Numbered from the stretch's first letter, positions 1 through 15,248 are shown. The stretch is 64,000 nucleotides of DNA from Hermatobates lingyangjiaoensis (GCA_026182355.1 JAPFBL010000116.1:930001-994000); one strand, 5' to 3'. The notes: a model not told the origin generated them from the letters alone. Numbers and translations: made by a program.

Positions 1-2393
1 TAAAGGTATTTTTAATAAATTTAGTTATTTTTTAATCTTACATGATTATTTTTGATAATTTTAATGGATACTACTTATTTGAAAACTTTTTTAAAAAATC
101 CCTCAACATAAAACTTTATATCTCTATAAACAACAATAGTAAATGTTAATAATCTGAAATAATACCAGCATATTATAATTTGATAATGATTTATTAAGAA
201 AACATATTGTGTAAGACACTTAGAATTCTATTCAGACATCTTCTCCAATATCAAATGCTCCTCTTGATTGAAGTAAACAATAGCATTTGATGAAAGTTAC
301 AAAAAAAAAGATGTGTAACAGGAAATGTGGGTTTGTTGAATGCAAAAGAATACTTCTAATTTTTGTGAGAAGTTAACTCAGGAATACAAATTTGTATAGG
401 GCAGATTGTTACAGAAAAATAAAAATTATCACGCAAAGCTATCAAAACCAAAGTAGCTACGGTTATATTCTCTTCTACAGTTTGGAATATAGTACTAATG
501 TGATTATGATTAATAATTTAACAGAAAATTAACTAAAACTTTATCAAAATAATTATCTAAGATTTTTAAAGATAATGATTTAAAATATTTTTCATAAGTC
601 AGGAGATGACCAGGTTAATTTAATATAAAGAGTCAACTACAGAGGTGGAACTAAAACAATTACAATCATAGTTATGAAAACCAATTTCATTTGGTTAGAA
701 AATGAAAACTAATTTCCGCTGAAATAACAAAAAATAATTTTGTTTTCATAGAAGTATTCCCCAAAGTAATGCAATATTGCTCGTCCTGTTCAATTGGAGC
801 TTGCTGTACTATCTCTTGGCTAACAGTAACTTAAATATGAAATTGGTGATTATACGAGTAATTGTATTTTTTTTAGATTCCCTGCTGACGTACACACATA
901 CACACACTAAATTTAGATGAAATTCCTTTGGTATTTCATAATTACTATTTATTACTAATTATCCACAAGCAACTCTTGGTTGAAATGTGCTAACAACATT
1001 TGAACAACTTTATCTTTTCACTCTCATTCTTACATTTGTCGAATAAATGTTCAGTTTATTTTGTTCAAAAATCTTTTTTTTTGTTCAGTTAGATGTTACT
1101 GTTAACTAGTATTAACTATTGTTATTAATAGGATCCATTTTAATAGGATATGCATACCCTATATATTACCTGTCATATGTAATTTTAAATATCAAAGTAC
1201 ATTCAATATTGTATCTTTTATATCAGTAATATTATTTGATTAACGTACTTTTATAAATAACAGCTTAAAGGATTAACGAGTGTTCTGTTACTGAATAAAG
1301 GTGGAAATGTAATTTTAACTTTATGTTGATAATAATTGATTACACCTGTTAGGCTAATACAGATGTGGTTACTATGTAAATATGAATGACATATTCGTAT
1401 GGCAGTACATATAATTCTGATTTTATAGTATGGGAAGTACAAGTGCAGTGATACCTAGACTTGCGAATTCAATTCATTCCGGAACCAACTTCGTTTATCA
1501 AAATGGTCATATGTCAAGTCTTATGTCTTCCAATATGAAAACATTAGAATTCGATTAATCTTCCACAGCCCAAAAGCCTACGGTGAACCCTTAATAAATA
1601 CTTCATAAATATGGCTACAAATAACAATTACAAAACATGTAAATAAAAATCAGTTAAATTTGACATATTTAAAACAAAATAATATAAACAAATAACCAAT
1701 AAAGCATAGAACATCGCCTTACTTAGAGATTGAAGGATAAAGGTCGTAGCAGACGGTTGTGTGGAGGTAGGGGAGAATATGATGGGACCAGGAGCATGTC
1801 ATAACTTGAATTCTTATTTACACTACGGAACTTAGCTTGTCTATTTTTCTTGTTTTAAGTTTTATGCTTCACATAACGTAAAACGAAATCTAGATATTAT
1901 GTTTGTAGAGCGAGAATTTTTTTTGTTTTTTAAATTTCTTCTTTTACTTTTCTTTCTAATTTGCACCTTGACCTTCTTCACTTTAACTCTGTTCAGGCTA
2001 TTTTTTTTCTTTGCTTCACTTCCACATCACATAGGAGATATTCTATGCAATCACTGTGTGATGTCGTACAGTGATACGGTTCATCACAGGTCGTATCTTG
2101 AGCAAATCTTCGTTAATCAAGATTAATTTTGGTTCAAAATGTACGTCGTATATATCGAAATATTTGTATGTTCGTACGTTCGAAAGTTGAGAACTACGAT
2201 ACTATGCAATAATCAAACAGAAACTTCAATCGTTTAAATTGTATGGCAGTTTCTGAAATATTCTAATAGGCTGAGTTAAATTTAAGTTTCTATTGATAAA
2301 TTTGGCATTACCATATTAGAATGAAATAAGATTATATACATGTTAATTAATAGTTGTAATTGTTCAGCAAAAGAATTAAAGGTATGGTGTTAC
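1..2393. other. Presumed intron 9 of the ODAD2-like gene
   Basis: AT-rich DNA without a convincing exon on either strand. I looked on the minus strand for the next ODAD2 exon (a Gly-Gly armadillo segment with splice borders) and did not find one. Remaining coding exons should lie to the left of the window. Confidence 0.5.
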
Positions 2394-2693
2394 CTTCATG
2401 TTGTGCATCATGGGGACGATGGCATAGCCAGCGTTTGTCTTGAGCTCGTCAGTCTTGCCGTCAAGGTGAGACCAAACAATGCGCAAGGCGTCCAGGTCAT
2501 CAAGTTCTTCAGAGCACTCGACACTTTGGGCACAGTGGCCCAATGCTTTGACGACACATTCGAGCAGGTCGGTGTCCCACTCTTTATTGGCTTGGCTGAC
2601 CAGCAAAGGCAAACCACCAGCCTTGGCAACGCCTATTTGATTTAGAGGGTTTGATGTTAATTCTGCTAGCAGACCTGCAGAGTAGGTTCTCAA
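2394..2693 (-). CDS. ODAD2-like: ODAD2-like exon 9 (armadillo repeats), last exon in window
   Basis: 100 codons, from a GTTTCAG acceptor to a GTAACA donor. It contains SAGLLAELTSNPLNQ, KAGGLPLLV, VVKALGHCAQ, LDALRIVWSHL and NAGYAIVPMMHNMK, following the ODAD2 order KCGGIQPLV, VTKAVGACA, LDGVRLLWSLL, AAWALCPCI. Local base composition is much less AT-rich than the flanks. Confidence 0.92.
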
Positions 2694-5600
2694 CTGAAAC
2701 ATCATCACCTTAACGTTAAAGTGAATCTTAATTTATGAATAAGAAAGAAATAAATAAATCTAAGGACAGAAAGGTTATCGAACCTTGGACCTGGCAGTTC
2801 GGAGGTGAGCATGTTACCACTGAGTTAACCTGGCCCTTTGAAGGTATGTTACAGATACAAATAGTTGTGCATCACGGGTATTTTAGTTCAAAGAGCCAAA
2901 CTTGTGGGAAATATTTATCATAAAATATATAGTTTTATTGGACATTTTATATGAATGTACTGTTACATTATGTCTATATAGTGAACTATTTCAGCCTTCT
3001 GGAGAATTTTCATAGGACATATTAGTCGATTGCCAGCATTATATGAGGGAATTTATTTAATACATTCAATTAAGACACTAACAAACACCAATCAACATTA
3101 AAATAAAGAGTACTAATATAAGTGGTTTTTTGAAAAAGAGGTACTATATTATTTTTTACTTTGCACGGAAGCTATGAACAATTTTTATAAGATAAAAAGT
3201 TACCTTAACGTTGTGGTACTGAAGAAAGGAGACCAGGAGAGAGATGAGATGACCATGGTGAAGCCTGATGAGGTTTTCTTGGTCGAAAGAGGCTCGCCAC
3301 AAGGCACCAACGCAGTACTTGAGCACACGGATGGATTGAAGGGTGTCAGGACGTTTGAGTAAGTCGATGAGAGTGTCGACAAGACCGACGGTGCCCATTT
3401 GGCGTCTGCATTCGGGCTCGAGACCGCACTAAGCAGCACAACTGTATTTCAACTCACACTCGCAAAATAACACATTTCCATATCCCCTATAGTCTACAAA
3501 ACAGCTTATATTATATATACATTTACCATTCTTCTTTCTTTATCGAGATTAGGTCTAGAGTCAAACAGTAAAACACCTTTAAGCCAACGTTTGATCTATA
3601 TTTGTAAACATCTTTACGACTATATCAGTACAGAAATTAAATACAGTTACATGAAAGAAAATGTCGGCTTAAAGGTATTTTAATGTTTGACGCTAGACCA
3701 AACATCGAAAAAGAAAGAAACAGTGTTGAATTTATGTGGTTGAGGTAACAGAACAATTCCTTATATACATATATAAATAATAGAGTGGGCATGTGACTTA
3801 TTTTTCTCTTGAAAACAATATTGTGATTATATAATTGTGAAACCTTACTGTTAGTATTTTTTGTGTACTTAAGTTTAAACTATGTACAAGCAATATTAAG
3901 TTGGTCACCTATATTTATTCTTGCCCCTTTCTTGGATAGATTTTCTAATTTTCTTATTCGCGTTTTGCGCTTATCATGTTGTAGTGATAAATCACAATCA
4001 TCGCCAATAAATTCATTGTGGTTATTTCGTAGACGCATTATCAAAGTCTAGGGTAAAAGTATATGATGTTTGTTGTTACCATTTTTATAACTTATACACA
4101 TTTCAAATTTTCTTATCTCGGCTACATATATTTTACAAAATTTTTCTTTATAGTGGTTTGGTCTAGTTCTTAAAAAGAACATCATTAAGTCAGTGATTCG
4201 TCAATATATCTTGGACATCTTCTGAGCTAGATCAATGAAAAATTATTTTTTTTCATGTAATTGTAATCAATTAAGCGCGATTGTGAAAAAAGCGGTTGCA
4301 GAACAGACCCTTTTCTGTTTACCGTATACCTATAGTTTCTTCTGAAACACACACATACATATACATACATACATACACACACATATATATATATATATAT
4401 CTTTAATGTAGTGACAGTAACAATAGTTTATCCTCTTCCTTTTTCTTACATGGTTTTATTTTATTTTTCCCATTGTGTGAGCTAAATAACAAATGTATTT
4501 CATTTTCCGACCTTAGAAAAGCACTAAAGTGAAAAGGTACAAGAGTAGTCGAATGGTCATAAAATGCGTGTTGTACGCAGGGGTAAAATTATTGTTCCAC
4601 AAACTAATATAATGATCAATATATTTCAGCCGTTCTTGTGGTTATCCTCAGGCAACAACCTTAAACAATCTGTATCAAGTTCAAACTCTACAGATCCAAT
4701 AACCACAAAAATAGCTCCAACATTTCACTAATTGTATTAGTGTGTTGAAAAAATAAAGTGTCCTAATTTATCTTTAGAATAATATGATTACTATTTTTCG
4801 TTATAACTCCTTTCCTTACTTGACTATTATCGCTGATGCCTTATTTAGAAACTGAAATTACGAAGTAATTTTAATTTATTATCTGTTTAATTTGAGCTAA
4901 TCCGTAATACATGGGTTACACTAAAGTTTTTATTTGTTGGCAAACTAAATAAAACTTAAAATTAAATCTTAACACGCTGAAATCTTACTTAACTTAAAAT
5001 TAAAAAAAATTGCCATTATTTTTGCAAATGAAGCATATATTACAAAAACAATTTAATGCATTAAGGCTGTTATTACAAACCCTTATAATAATAGACTCCA
5101 TCTATGTGTTTGTTTCTTATCAAATTTCTCCTGAGGGTTACTGATAGATTCTAATAACGATACACATATATTCTGACACTACACTGAACCAGGCTGCTTG
5201 AAATATGTGTTTCATTTGATTATTATATATATAATAACGTAATAATATCATCTGCTCGACTCTTTATATATATTGTATTATTTAAACTATTTTTGTTCAT
5301 TTTAACCAACAGCTTTTGGTTACATTAGATTTTTGGTTACACCACCAGTGTGTAATCTAGTAGTAAATGAAATAAGTATCGTTAATTACATATAGATAAG
5401 GACTATAACCTTGCCTTTTGAGATTATACCTACATCTAAAATTTTATTAATTTTTCTTTCTATTGGTGAAATTAAGTATAGCTTAATTTTTTCTGTTCAA
5501 TTTATTCGTGTAACCAGAAATTCATTAATAAATTTATCTATTATTAAGAAATTAGTTTCCATTACATAGTATAATTCCAACAGATTTAATTTAACAGATT

Positions 5601-8540
5601 CCTTAAAATTCATTACATAGAATCTATGATACAGAAATGACGAATAAAGTATTTCAGTCTTTTTTTAAAAAAACAACTAGTGGGTTCTTCTTAATTTTAC
5701 TATCAGTTGATTTAATCTGATTATCTTGTAGACGTATTATATAAACTCAATGATCAAACTCAAAAAGAGTCAATTGAATGACTACATTCATTTTAATAAG
5801 ACTATTCTGTATGTCAACAATAACTAAATATAAGATTATTATAGTACAATCTGACAGATGAGACATAAAGTTGACCTTTAAAGTGGATATTCATCCTTCC
5901 TATATCATAAATTCATGCAATTTTTTTTATGGATATTAATGTTAGGACAAAATTTAATAGGACATTTTAATAAGGTACAAAACTCTTTTTATTCATAAAA
6001 TATATTAAAAATTGCAGTATTTCATTGTTAAAGTTTGAAACACCAAAAAAATTCCTGAATTTTCAAAATATTAATTTAATGCAATTTTTATATGGTGAAA
6101 TTTTACCAAAAAACGACACCTCATCCTTGTAAGATGATATATTTTTATGTTTTATTTCATTATTAAATAACAAACGATGTGAGCAGCCTGATGATCACGA
6201 TCCTTCACATTCAATCATAGTATCAACAATTATTACATTTTTATGGAAAAACTGTTATTTTATATCATTGGAAAAATTAGATTTTTTTGTTTACGTAGTA
6301 TTCATATTAGTTTAAGAATTATTATAAAGGAAAACAGCCTAAATAGTTTAGATTTTTTAAAATAAATGTTGTCCATAAAAACATATTGGAGAAAGAAGCG
6401 GATTTTCTTTGAGGCAATGTAGCCCAAAACCTACACTGTCAGAACTGAATGTAGGTGTAAAATGAAATTAATTAATGAAAACCTGTGACGTGTTCAGAAA
6501 CATTTGGATAAACTCACAGACAGGCATGATGACAAAAAAAAACTTTAAAAATGGACCCAGGAAATCTTAATACCTGCAAATCAATTTTTTTCATGATTTC
6601 TCTACTTTTCTTACAGTGAAAGGCTATAAAGTTATTATTTGTTTGGTTCGTGTAAAGCCATTGCCAGCTGGTAGTAATAACATAAAAGTACATTAATAGA
6701 AAGTTAAGTCATTCCTCATGGAGTAACTGTGTGATTTACGGCAGTTTCAGAAGCTCCGAGCTGCAGGCTTGTACTGGTTCTAGTCCCTTTCTATACTGGG
6801 CCACTCACACAAACAAATACAATAATTTAGCTTTCCTTTTATTGGTACTTTATTTTGATGTATCACACATTTTCCTCTCTCTCTTTTCCCATGCTTTTTT
6901 TTGACTCACGTTACAGCTAAATTAAAGAAAATTAGGCTAAAATAGTCTTCTGGATAAGAAGACTTGTCTTCTTCCAGGAGAGAAGTATATCTGGATACTC
7001 AACCTTTAAAGTTTGATTTTTTTTTAATTGAAAAGTTTTGAGAGTTTCCAATCTGGCCAGAGAAACTCATTGCAATCTAATTTTAGTTTATTTTAATGAT
7101 AAGTTGTTTTTTACCAATAAATCATTACACTGTTTGTTTCTCCACATCTTTTTTTTTAAAAAAAAAACAGTGTCGTTAAGTGAGTCACGTTTAACTGAAT
7201 CGAAAGTATTTTTATTTTTTTATTTATATATTGTTATATTACAACTACCCTTAGAGGTTAACAAGTAATAGTGATACAAAGCTAAAAAAAAAAAAAAAAA
7301 ACTGAAATAAAAGAGTCAAGAAGCACCCATTGGTGGTCTCCAGATAAATTTTTCTGATTACTCGAAATTAGACTTGACAGTTGGTAATAATAGAAAGTAA
7401 CTCAGTGGATTTGGGAAAAATTATCTTTGGTTTTGTGTTCTGAAGACAAAAAAGGTTAACCCTATAGGATATAATTTAAAAGATTAAATTATTGTGTTAC
7501 TACGAGTTTTTACTATTGATCTGAGGACCAAAGTCTTTACGGAATCGTGTGCACTATAGTTAAATTGTCGTATTGTGTAACTCTTTGCTGTTAATATAAA
7601 ACTTCGATTATAGATCACATTTCCAAATATGGCTTCAATTCGTTTTGGCACGACCTATTCTTGGATCTGCCTGTTTAAAGAAATTTTTTATTGTATGCTT
7701 CATTTAATGTTGAATAAAGATTAATGTATTTGTGGTTAGAATATATATTTGTTCTACCTTGAAGAGTAGTTTGCAGAGGATTGCTCTAACTTCAGGGTCG
7801 TCCTTTCCCAGAGGTTCTACAATCATTTTGAGCATGTTGTGCATGTGAAGTGCTTGTCGTATACTCTTCTGACAACAGCAAAATTATATATATATATATA
7901 TATAAATGTAGGGAGCAGACTTTACTTGATACAAACATGTTCTCATTACTCTTCTAAATAATTTTTTTATCCTTCTTATCTGGTGTTTTCAAGTCTTTAT
8001 GCTATTTGCTGTTAGGTATACCTGACAGTTAGAAACTGTCAGGTTAAGACAGTTATTTATAATTTAGATAATTATGTTATAAAACCAGAATTTTCAATAA
8101 GCACTATAAACAGTTTTAATATAATATAGTTTTATATTAAATAGTTTTCGGCATAAAATATTTTTCGTCAGTTCAAGAGTGACTCTGACGAAGACCAGTT
8201 GCTTTGGTTGAATTATCTTAGACCCATATCTAAATTGCTTACTGTGGTTTGGACATATATATATATAATTAAAGTTACAGCTAGAGAACACAAGAAAAAG
8301 GACGAACACTCACGAATCTCGATAATTTCGGCGTCTTGCCGTCTTCAGGAGAGTAGAAAGAAAGAAAATAAAATGAGAAAGAATGAAGGAACGGAGACGT
8401 AAATGCGTCCACTGGCCGATGTAAACTGGCGCGATACAATGACACGCAGTGCAGCCACCTTACCAACGTGAACCAGTGTAGGCTGTGAGTAAGTAAAATT
8501 ATAAGAGTGATGTTTAAGTGTATATAGTTAAGAGTGAGTG

Positions 8541-8572
<32 letters not shown>

Positions 8573-11500
8573 ATATGATTGACTACTTTTTGACCAAATA
8601 GTTTTTACTTCTCCTCTTTGGACTCTATAGTTTCCGGCTCTAACAAAAGCCATTACTCAGCGAAGCTCTTCCATGAAGTCCAAAGAGGAAAAGTAAAAAC
8701 TATTTGGTCAAAAAGTAGCCAATCATATTGGAGATCCGGACCACTCATCCAGAATATATATATATATATTATATATGATCAAACCACAATAGCGGATCAA
8801 CCCGGGTAAAAGCCGATATATCCGATTCAGTAAAGGTTCGACCCGTCATCCTGCCCCTGTCTTCATTGATGGAATCAGCATTCCATTTACAAGGGAAGTC
8901 CGCTATCTGGGAGTTATTCTGGACAGCGGACTAACCTTCAAATCTCATCTAACAGCCAAACACAAGCTGGGCACAGCGTTGTTGTGTCATCTGTATCCCA
9001 TCCTTAAATCAAGGGATACTCCTCATGCGGTAAAGGAGGTCGTCTATAAGGCGGTTATAAGAACTACCATGACCTATGGCTGTTCCGTCTGGTACAACTC
9101 TGCGATAACGAATAAAAAACGACTCCAGATTGTCCAGAACAAGTGTGCTCGCCTTATAGCCAATGCTCCTTTTTATGCGAGAAATGTTGATATCCAGCGT
9201 GATCTAAGGATGGAACCAATACAAGATTATATTAGGCGTCTGACTATGAATGAAGACAGAAAACTTCCCGTACACCCAAACCTGCTAGTAAGAGCACTCT
9301 TACCTCAACTTCCTTGAACCCATCCTCCTCCGAATAATTGGATCACCAAACTCACAACAGACTCTAGGACTGTAAAGACCATCCGACCACGAAACATACT
9401 CACCCTAGACAGGACAGAAACTAACATACCGACTTACCTGACAGACCTGCACAGTTAAAGCAGTACTAATAGACAAGCAGGTGAAAGCCTCTGGCTTGGA
9501 ACTGCCTGACTCCAACGTGCAGCATTGCACGGAAACTCTCGTTGGTCGTTGGTTGGTCGAAACCACAATAATAAATGGGAAAACAAGACTAAGATCTTTC
9601 AACCGTAACAAGCGGTCTTCGTCAGAGTCCAAGTGTTCAGTTGGGTTTTTGACTCTGACGAAGACCGCTTGTTACGGTTGAAAGATCTTAGTCTTGTTTT
9701 CCCATTTCTTATTGTGGTTTGATCATTGATTGTTGTTTCACGTGTTTATGTGAAATCTTTTTATATATATATATATATATATAATATATATATATATTTA
9801 AAAGTTGGAAGCAGTCCTTCATTTAAACATATATTGTTAAATAACGCCCCATATTTGGCTTGTATCTGTTTCTTATGTAGAAGCCATATTATTATGACTC
9901 GTAGATATAGATATAATATTCAATTTTGCACCGACTTCTGCGGCTTTAATAACCATATTAAATTATCAGAGGCATTCACAACTCACTATCAGTGAACATT
10001 TAACTGTAATCTTAAAGTGGGTGGGTTGATTACATCTTACTAAAATTCCCTAATAACTGCATTTTTTAACTTCTATAACTAAATTTGTCTATATATATGC
10101 ATACTCACAAGATATATATATATATTCAAGTAACTTCTCACAAATAGTAGGGGATTAATGCTTGAGGCTTTTTGTTTACACTTCGTCAGAGCGCAAGTGA
10201 ATTAATGTATTAAAGAATTAAAGAAGAAGTTACGTAATTTGGAAACCGGTAGCATTGTCTGTGCTTATACCTATTAGATTAGTAACAATCGTAATCTGAT
10301 TCACAATTCCTTCAATTATAATTTAATCCAATTTAAAAAGGCCTCAAACTTAAACTCTCCAAACTTTGCTGTTTAAGGGTGCTTTCAACAAAGTTTCTTT
10401 TTCTTTCAACCATATAAATATGAATATTTCTGTTCCTTCCCAGTTAATTATATGATTTTTGTTTGAATGTGTATAAACAAAGTACTTTTATCATTTTTTC
10501 TTCTAACAGAGAAGTGGTGTTGCTTTAATCTCATGAGAAGGTCCTTTGCCTATCTGTACAATGTAAGCTAATCCACAATAAGTGCATGGATGATATTCTG
10601 TATATGCAGCAGTTTTTTTTGGCTTCTATTGGATTTATAACTTCCATAAGTTATCACTACTGTTAAGTGCAACTTAGATATCTATTTTTTTTTATAAAAG
10701 AAATTATGTTTTTTAAGCAAGGACTATTGGTAATTATTAACAAGTTGCTTTTTTTGGAAAGCGTTGTTCATTTTCATATGATGTCAAAGGTTTTTGACTT
10801 CTTTCATAATGATGAGGGTTAGCTTTCTTGAATACATCAGATAGAATGAGATTTTGTAAATATGTTTGATTTCTTCTTATAAAAACACTTCACTAAAAAT
10901 TTGAAATGTTCTCTAGAACATTCTGTTAAAAACAGTTCTTTTGACAAGAAGGGGTGCTTCAGAGAAAAATTGACGTATAGCAGTTATATTTGTATATTTT
11001 CTATTGATACTACAATTAAATTTGTCAGCAAATATAAATACATATAAATTACATCTATATACATCTAGTCTATATAAAAGTACATCTAGAAAAAGAAGTC
11101 TACTATTATTTTTTCCTTGATTTGTAAATTGAATACACGGAACAAACGTGCTGTTCCACCCTAAAACAGCTCATTTGGTCATGAATTGGCCAATTAGATA
11201 TCAAATGTACTAAGTATGTGCCTTGAGCTGAAGAGGAATACAACTTCAAGGACCTTTTACTACACACCAAAACAACTCTTTCATTTTGTCCTCTTATAGT
11301 CAATTATATATATATATAAATATTTGCTATCATTGTATTCAATTCAATGTTTCTGACCAGGTAATATATCCTAAGTGATATATTAAAAAAAAATGTGTAA
11401 TTATAATACTATTTTCGGCGCGATTTTTTGCATTGCAACATGTAAATTAAATCAATAATTTTCAAATTTAATATGATTGATATATACTAATAATGATAAA

Positions 11501-14500
11501 TGCTTTATATTAGTCCTAAAAAGCATGTTTTTAGATGAATAATTCTGATAATATTACTAAATTCAGAAAATAGAGTTTGCCTTGGCCTGTTTCTATATTA
11601 ATCGTTTCATCTGTAAACATAGCTTTTTCAAAGATTGTTCTACAAAGCAAAGAGATGATAGAAAGAGCAAGAGAGAGAGAGTGAGTGAGAGAGAGAGAAA
11701 GTAAAGCGTAAAAGAGAGCCAGATCGAAGAACTTGGGTCGAGATGGATACTTCCTGTACCTACTATTGAAATATTCAATACATTATGAAGAGTGATTGAA
11801 GAAATTTCATGGCTCAAAGGAAAGTCTCTACACTTTGTAAAAAATACATAGAAAATATTATTTATTATTGTAAATCTTTTATCCAAATTGAGGTCAGTGA
11901 CTCCTGCCGAGCACCTTTCACTGTTTCACTTTATTGATTCGGTGGTATAGCCTACTTTTCACAAACTCATAAATGAAAAGTCACATAAAATATTTACCAG
12001 CAAATTTTGTGTACAACAAGTAAGAATGGCTTTTAGAGTAACTCCTTCCGACTTGTGTCATGACTGTAGAATCACATGCTTCAGTATGAAGACATTGCTA
12101 ATGGAGACAATCTTTCCTTTAAGCTGAAGCCATGACATATAGAGATACATCCAATAATTAGAGATTATAGTCTTTAGAGTGCAACTTTCAACCTGAAGTC
12201 GTGGTATAGAAATTCATGCTCAAAATAAAGACCTTTAATTTAGAATAACATCTTCCACCCTAAATTCATGGTAATCAGAGGTTCATCCATTACTTATTAG
12301 AGAAACATCCTCTAAGCTGAAGTTAAGTCGATCAACTAGAAAACATAGTTTTTAGAGCAAAATCTTACAACCTGAAACCATAGTGTACAGTGATGTATTA
12401 TCCCATTAGATACAGTAGACATTAGTGTAACTTTGTCTGATTGAAACCATTATATATATAGAAATACATCTACCTATAAAAAGATTTCTAGTAACATTCT
12501 CCAACCTGATGCCATGGTTTATAGTAATACGATAGTTTTTTGAGTAATGTTCTTCAACTTGAAACAATAGTTGTAGACAATATAAATTAAACTGCAGAAT
12601 TATTAAGACTTATCCTCCTAGCTTAACTTGAAATTGAAGTAATTTTATTCAATCTGAATCCAATAAGAACATTTTTCAGTGTGTAAAATGTCTTTTAAAA
12701 AAACATATTCCAATTTGAAGTAATGGTGTTAGGAATAAATACATCAATCTAAAGGATTGGTACAGCTCTCAAAAATTCAACTCAACTTGAATAAATGCCT
12801 ATAGAGACACGCCCTTTGAGTCTGAAGGCTACATATGGTATGCAAAGACACGTTTCCAAGTGCATTCATCTTAGAATTACATCCTTTATAGAGTAACAGA
12901 TGCTTCAGAGACGGACCTTCAAGTATATTGAGAATTGTAAGGGTTGTTTAGATTAGGTGAAGTGTTGATGACAATATTATAAAATAAAGTGATTTAATAT
13001 TTAGTTTTTGATTGTAAAAGCATGAATTTTTTTATTTGGAATTAAGTTCAATCTCTAGTTTGATGTATATATATGACTAAAATTGAGTGTGATATAAAAA
13101 GATCAAACTGTTACTTACTATGGAGGCACAAAGCATGATGATTGTAATGGAGTTCTTAAAAACTTCGGGGTCACAAGCAGTCAACATACTGGGGAATAGC
13201 CGTACAATGCCGTGTGTGAATAGTAACTTCTCTATAGCCTGTGATCTTGCTAGCATGGACAACGCGTAAATGCAGTTCTTCAAAATGATCATTTCTTCAT
13301 GTTGGTCAAAAGTTAGTTTTGCAAATGGTGTTCCCAGGTGGACAGGTTTGTCAATTATATCAATCTGTAAAAAAGTGTAATAATATTGAAAAATAGCATT
13401 CACTATCAGACATTATCAGCAAGAGTTTTTCATAACGGCTCCTTTCCAGATATCTCCCACAATGGACCCCAGTCATATTACTGCTTATTATAATTGATTG
13501 AAATACTATAATAGTTAACTTAAAATTTACAACCTCAGTTAGAATCAGATATATACATTTTGTATTACATAATGTTTGTGGTGTTACATATGTAACATTC
13601 ACCACTTAAAGAAACAAGAATGAAATAAACGCCCTATAAATTGTATATGATATTACTTAAACAACTACATTGATTGAATGTAGAGTATACGCAATACTAT
13701 TTTCTAATTCCGAAAGAATAGTAGTATAGATCAGGTAAAATACAGTATAGCAGTACGAATGGAAGATTTAGCCACTATCTTCACCGCCTAAAGGTTGTAC
13801 ACCCTGCAAAGTGCTTTGCGACGGCAGGTCGGCTCTAACAGTGCAACACATGCTGTTTGACTGCGTTGAGTTGAACTCTGAGAGGAGCAAGCTGGAGAGA
13901 CGAGTGGTGACTGCTGGAGATGTGTCACCCCCACCGTTTGTAGCTTTGCTCGACGAGAGCCTGGTCGATGCCTTTAAACAAGTAGTTAACAAATATTTCA
14001 ACATAATTGGATGAGCTAATATTCTGGTTTGTGTTGTGTTATTATGCTGTTGCGATCGCTCTGTCATCGTTGTGTCTAATTGTCATCATCGTGTTGTTGT
14101 TGTTGTTTCATATTTTCGTATTGCTATTGAATTGTTCCTGTTGTTAACCTACTATCATCATAACTTAATAATGAAGATAGTGTACCATTGAAGATTGTAT
14201 TACATGTAATGCCTTCTCGTGGGGCATGCAAATCTTCAATTAGAAAAAAAGTAGAGCAGTAAGTATAGAATTCTACTTGTACAGTTCTGTTTTTAATTTA
14301 ACTTCTATTGAATACATAGAGTAAAAAATGTATAGAGTTCAGATAAAAATTTGGATATTTAGTTCTTAGAGGAAATACACATTTAAGCCCATTGAGTCTA
14401 GTCGAATTGGTCTAGCAACTTGGTCTGTGTGCGCATGTGTATGTATGTGTATCTGTGTGCGTGTGTGTGTGTGTGTGCGTACGTGCATATGAGTCTGAGA

Positions 14501-15187
14501 TAGCAGGGTATCTGAGATACCAAAACAGTTATAATCCCTATGTCATATTTAAGATACTGTTAGACTAGATATGAAACGGCAAGCTTATCACTACTGTGCA
14601 CTATTTTAAGTGGTACTTTTACTTAAAAATATATTTCTATATTTGGGTAGAAATTGGTCCCCATAATTTTGATTCAAATCGCTTTGTTTCATGTTTATAG
14701 TTGGTTCTCTGTACCTGTGATCTAGCTCACCAATTTTAAGGGTGCCAAATAACGAATGAGTCTCACTTTCTGTTTCTTAAACGTCACTAAAAGAAACTGT
14801 ATAAGTGCGGAATTAAAAAAAACATTTTTTTTTACAAATTTTGTAAAATATATACCTTATTTGATAAAAAAAAGGAGAATTCTTTTGCGTTATATTAATG
14901 AATACAGCACTTACAAGGATCGGAACTCCTCCTTTCTTTCTTACGATCGTCCGAGTAACTCGTTGTTTAGAAACATTCTTGAGAATAATTGCAGCATATT
15001 TCTGTACATCTCGAGCCGAATGTGTGAGTAGTTTAATTATAATAGGAATCGCTCCTAGGTTTTCCATGAACTTTTGTACAGCGACACTTTTTGAAATATT
15101 GCTTAAAATATTTAATGAGCCCAGCTAAAAATAAATACATATTTAAACATAAAAACAAAGTCTTAAGTTTTTTAAACAAGAAATGTT

Positions 15188-15248
<61 letters not shown>

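Larger units (their letters stand above)
9571..9763. mobile_element. Family-A PLE foldback, interrupted by the LINE
   Basis: Two inverted copies of a PLE-type 3' end: left arm to about 9632 (minus orientation), right arm 9640-9763 (plus). Each arm contains the hammerhead-like core. The left terminus TGATCAAACCACAAT lies at 8776-8790, displaced by the LINE. The right end carries TTCACGTGTTTATGTGAA and runs into (TA)n at 9763-9798. Confidence 0.8.

Noticed and set aside
2340..2645. 101-codon plus-strand open frame
   Set aside because: It is the antisense of exon 9; only the minus strand shows armadillo motifs and splice borders. The same holds for 3174-3362 opposite exon 8.
6180..6240. CCTGATGATCACGATCC as a hammerhead box
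   Set aside because: No GAAA, no stem II and no repeat context nearby.
9481..9681. Open frames across foldback arms (KTRLRSFNRNKRSSSES and similar; also 57807, 37165, 53527)
   Set aside because: They are the antisense of the hammerhead-bearing ends; the same peptide recurs because the DNA repeat recurs.
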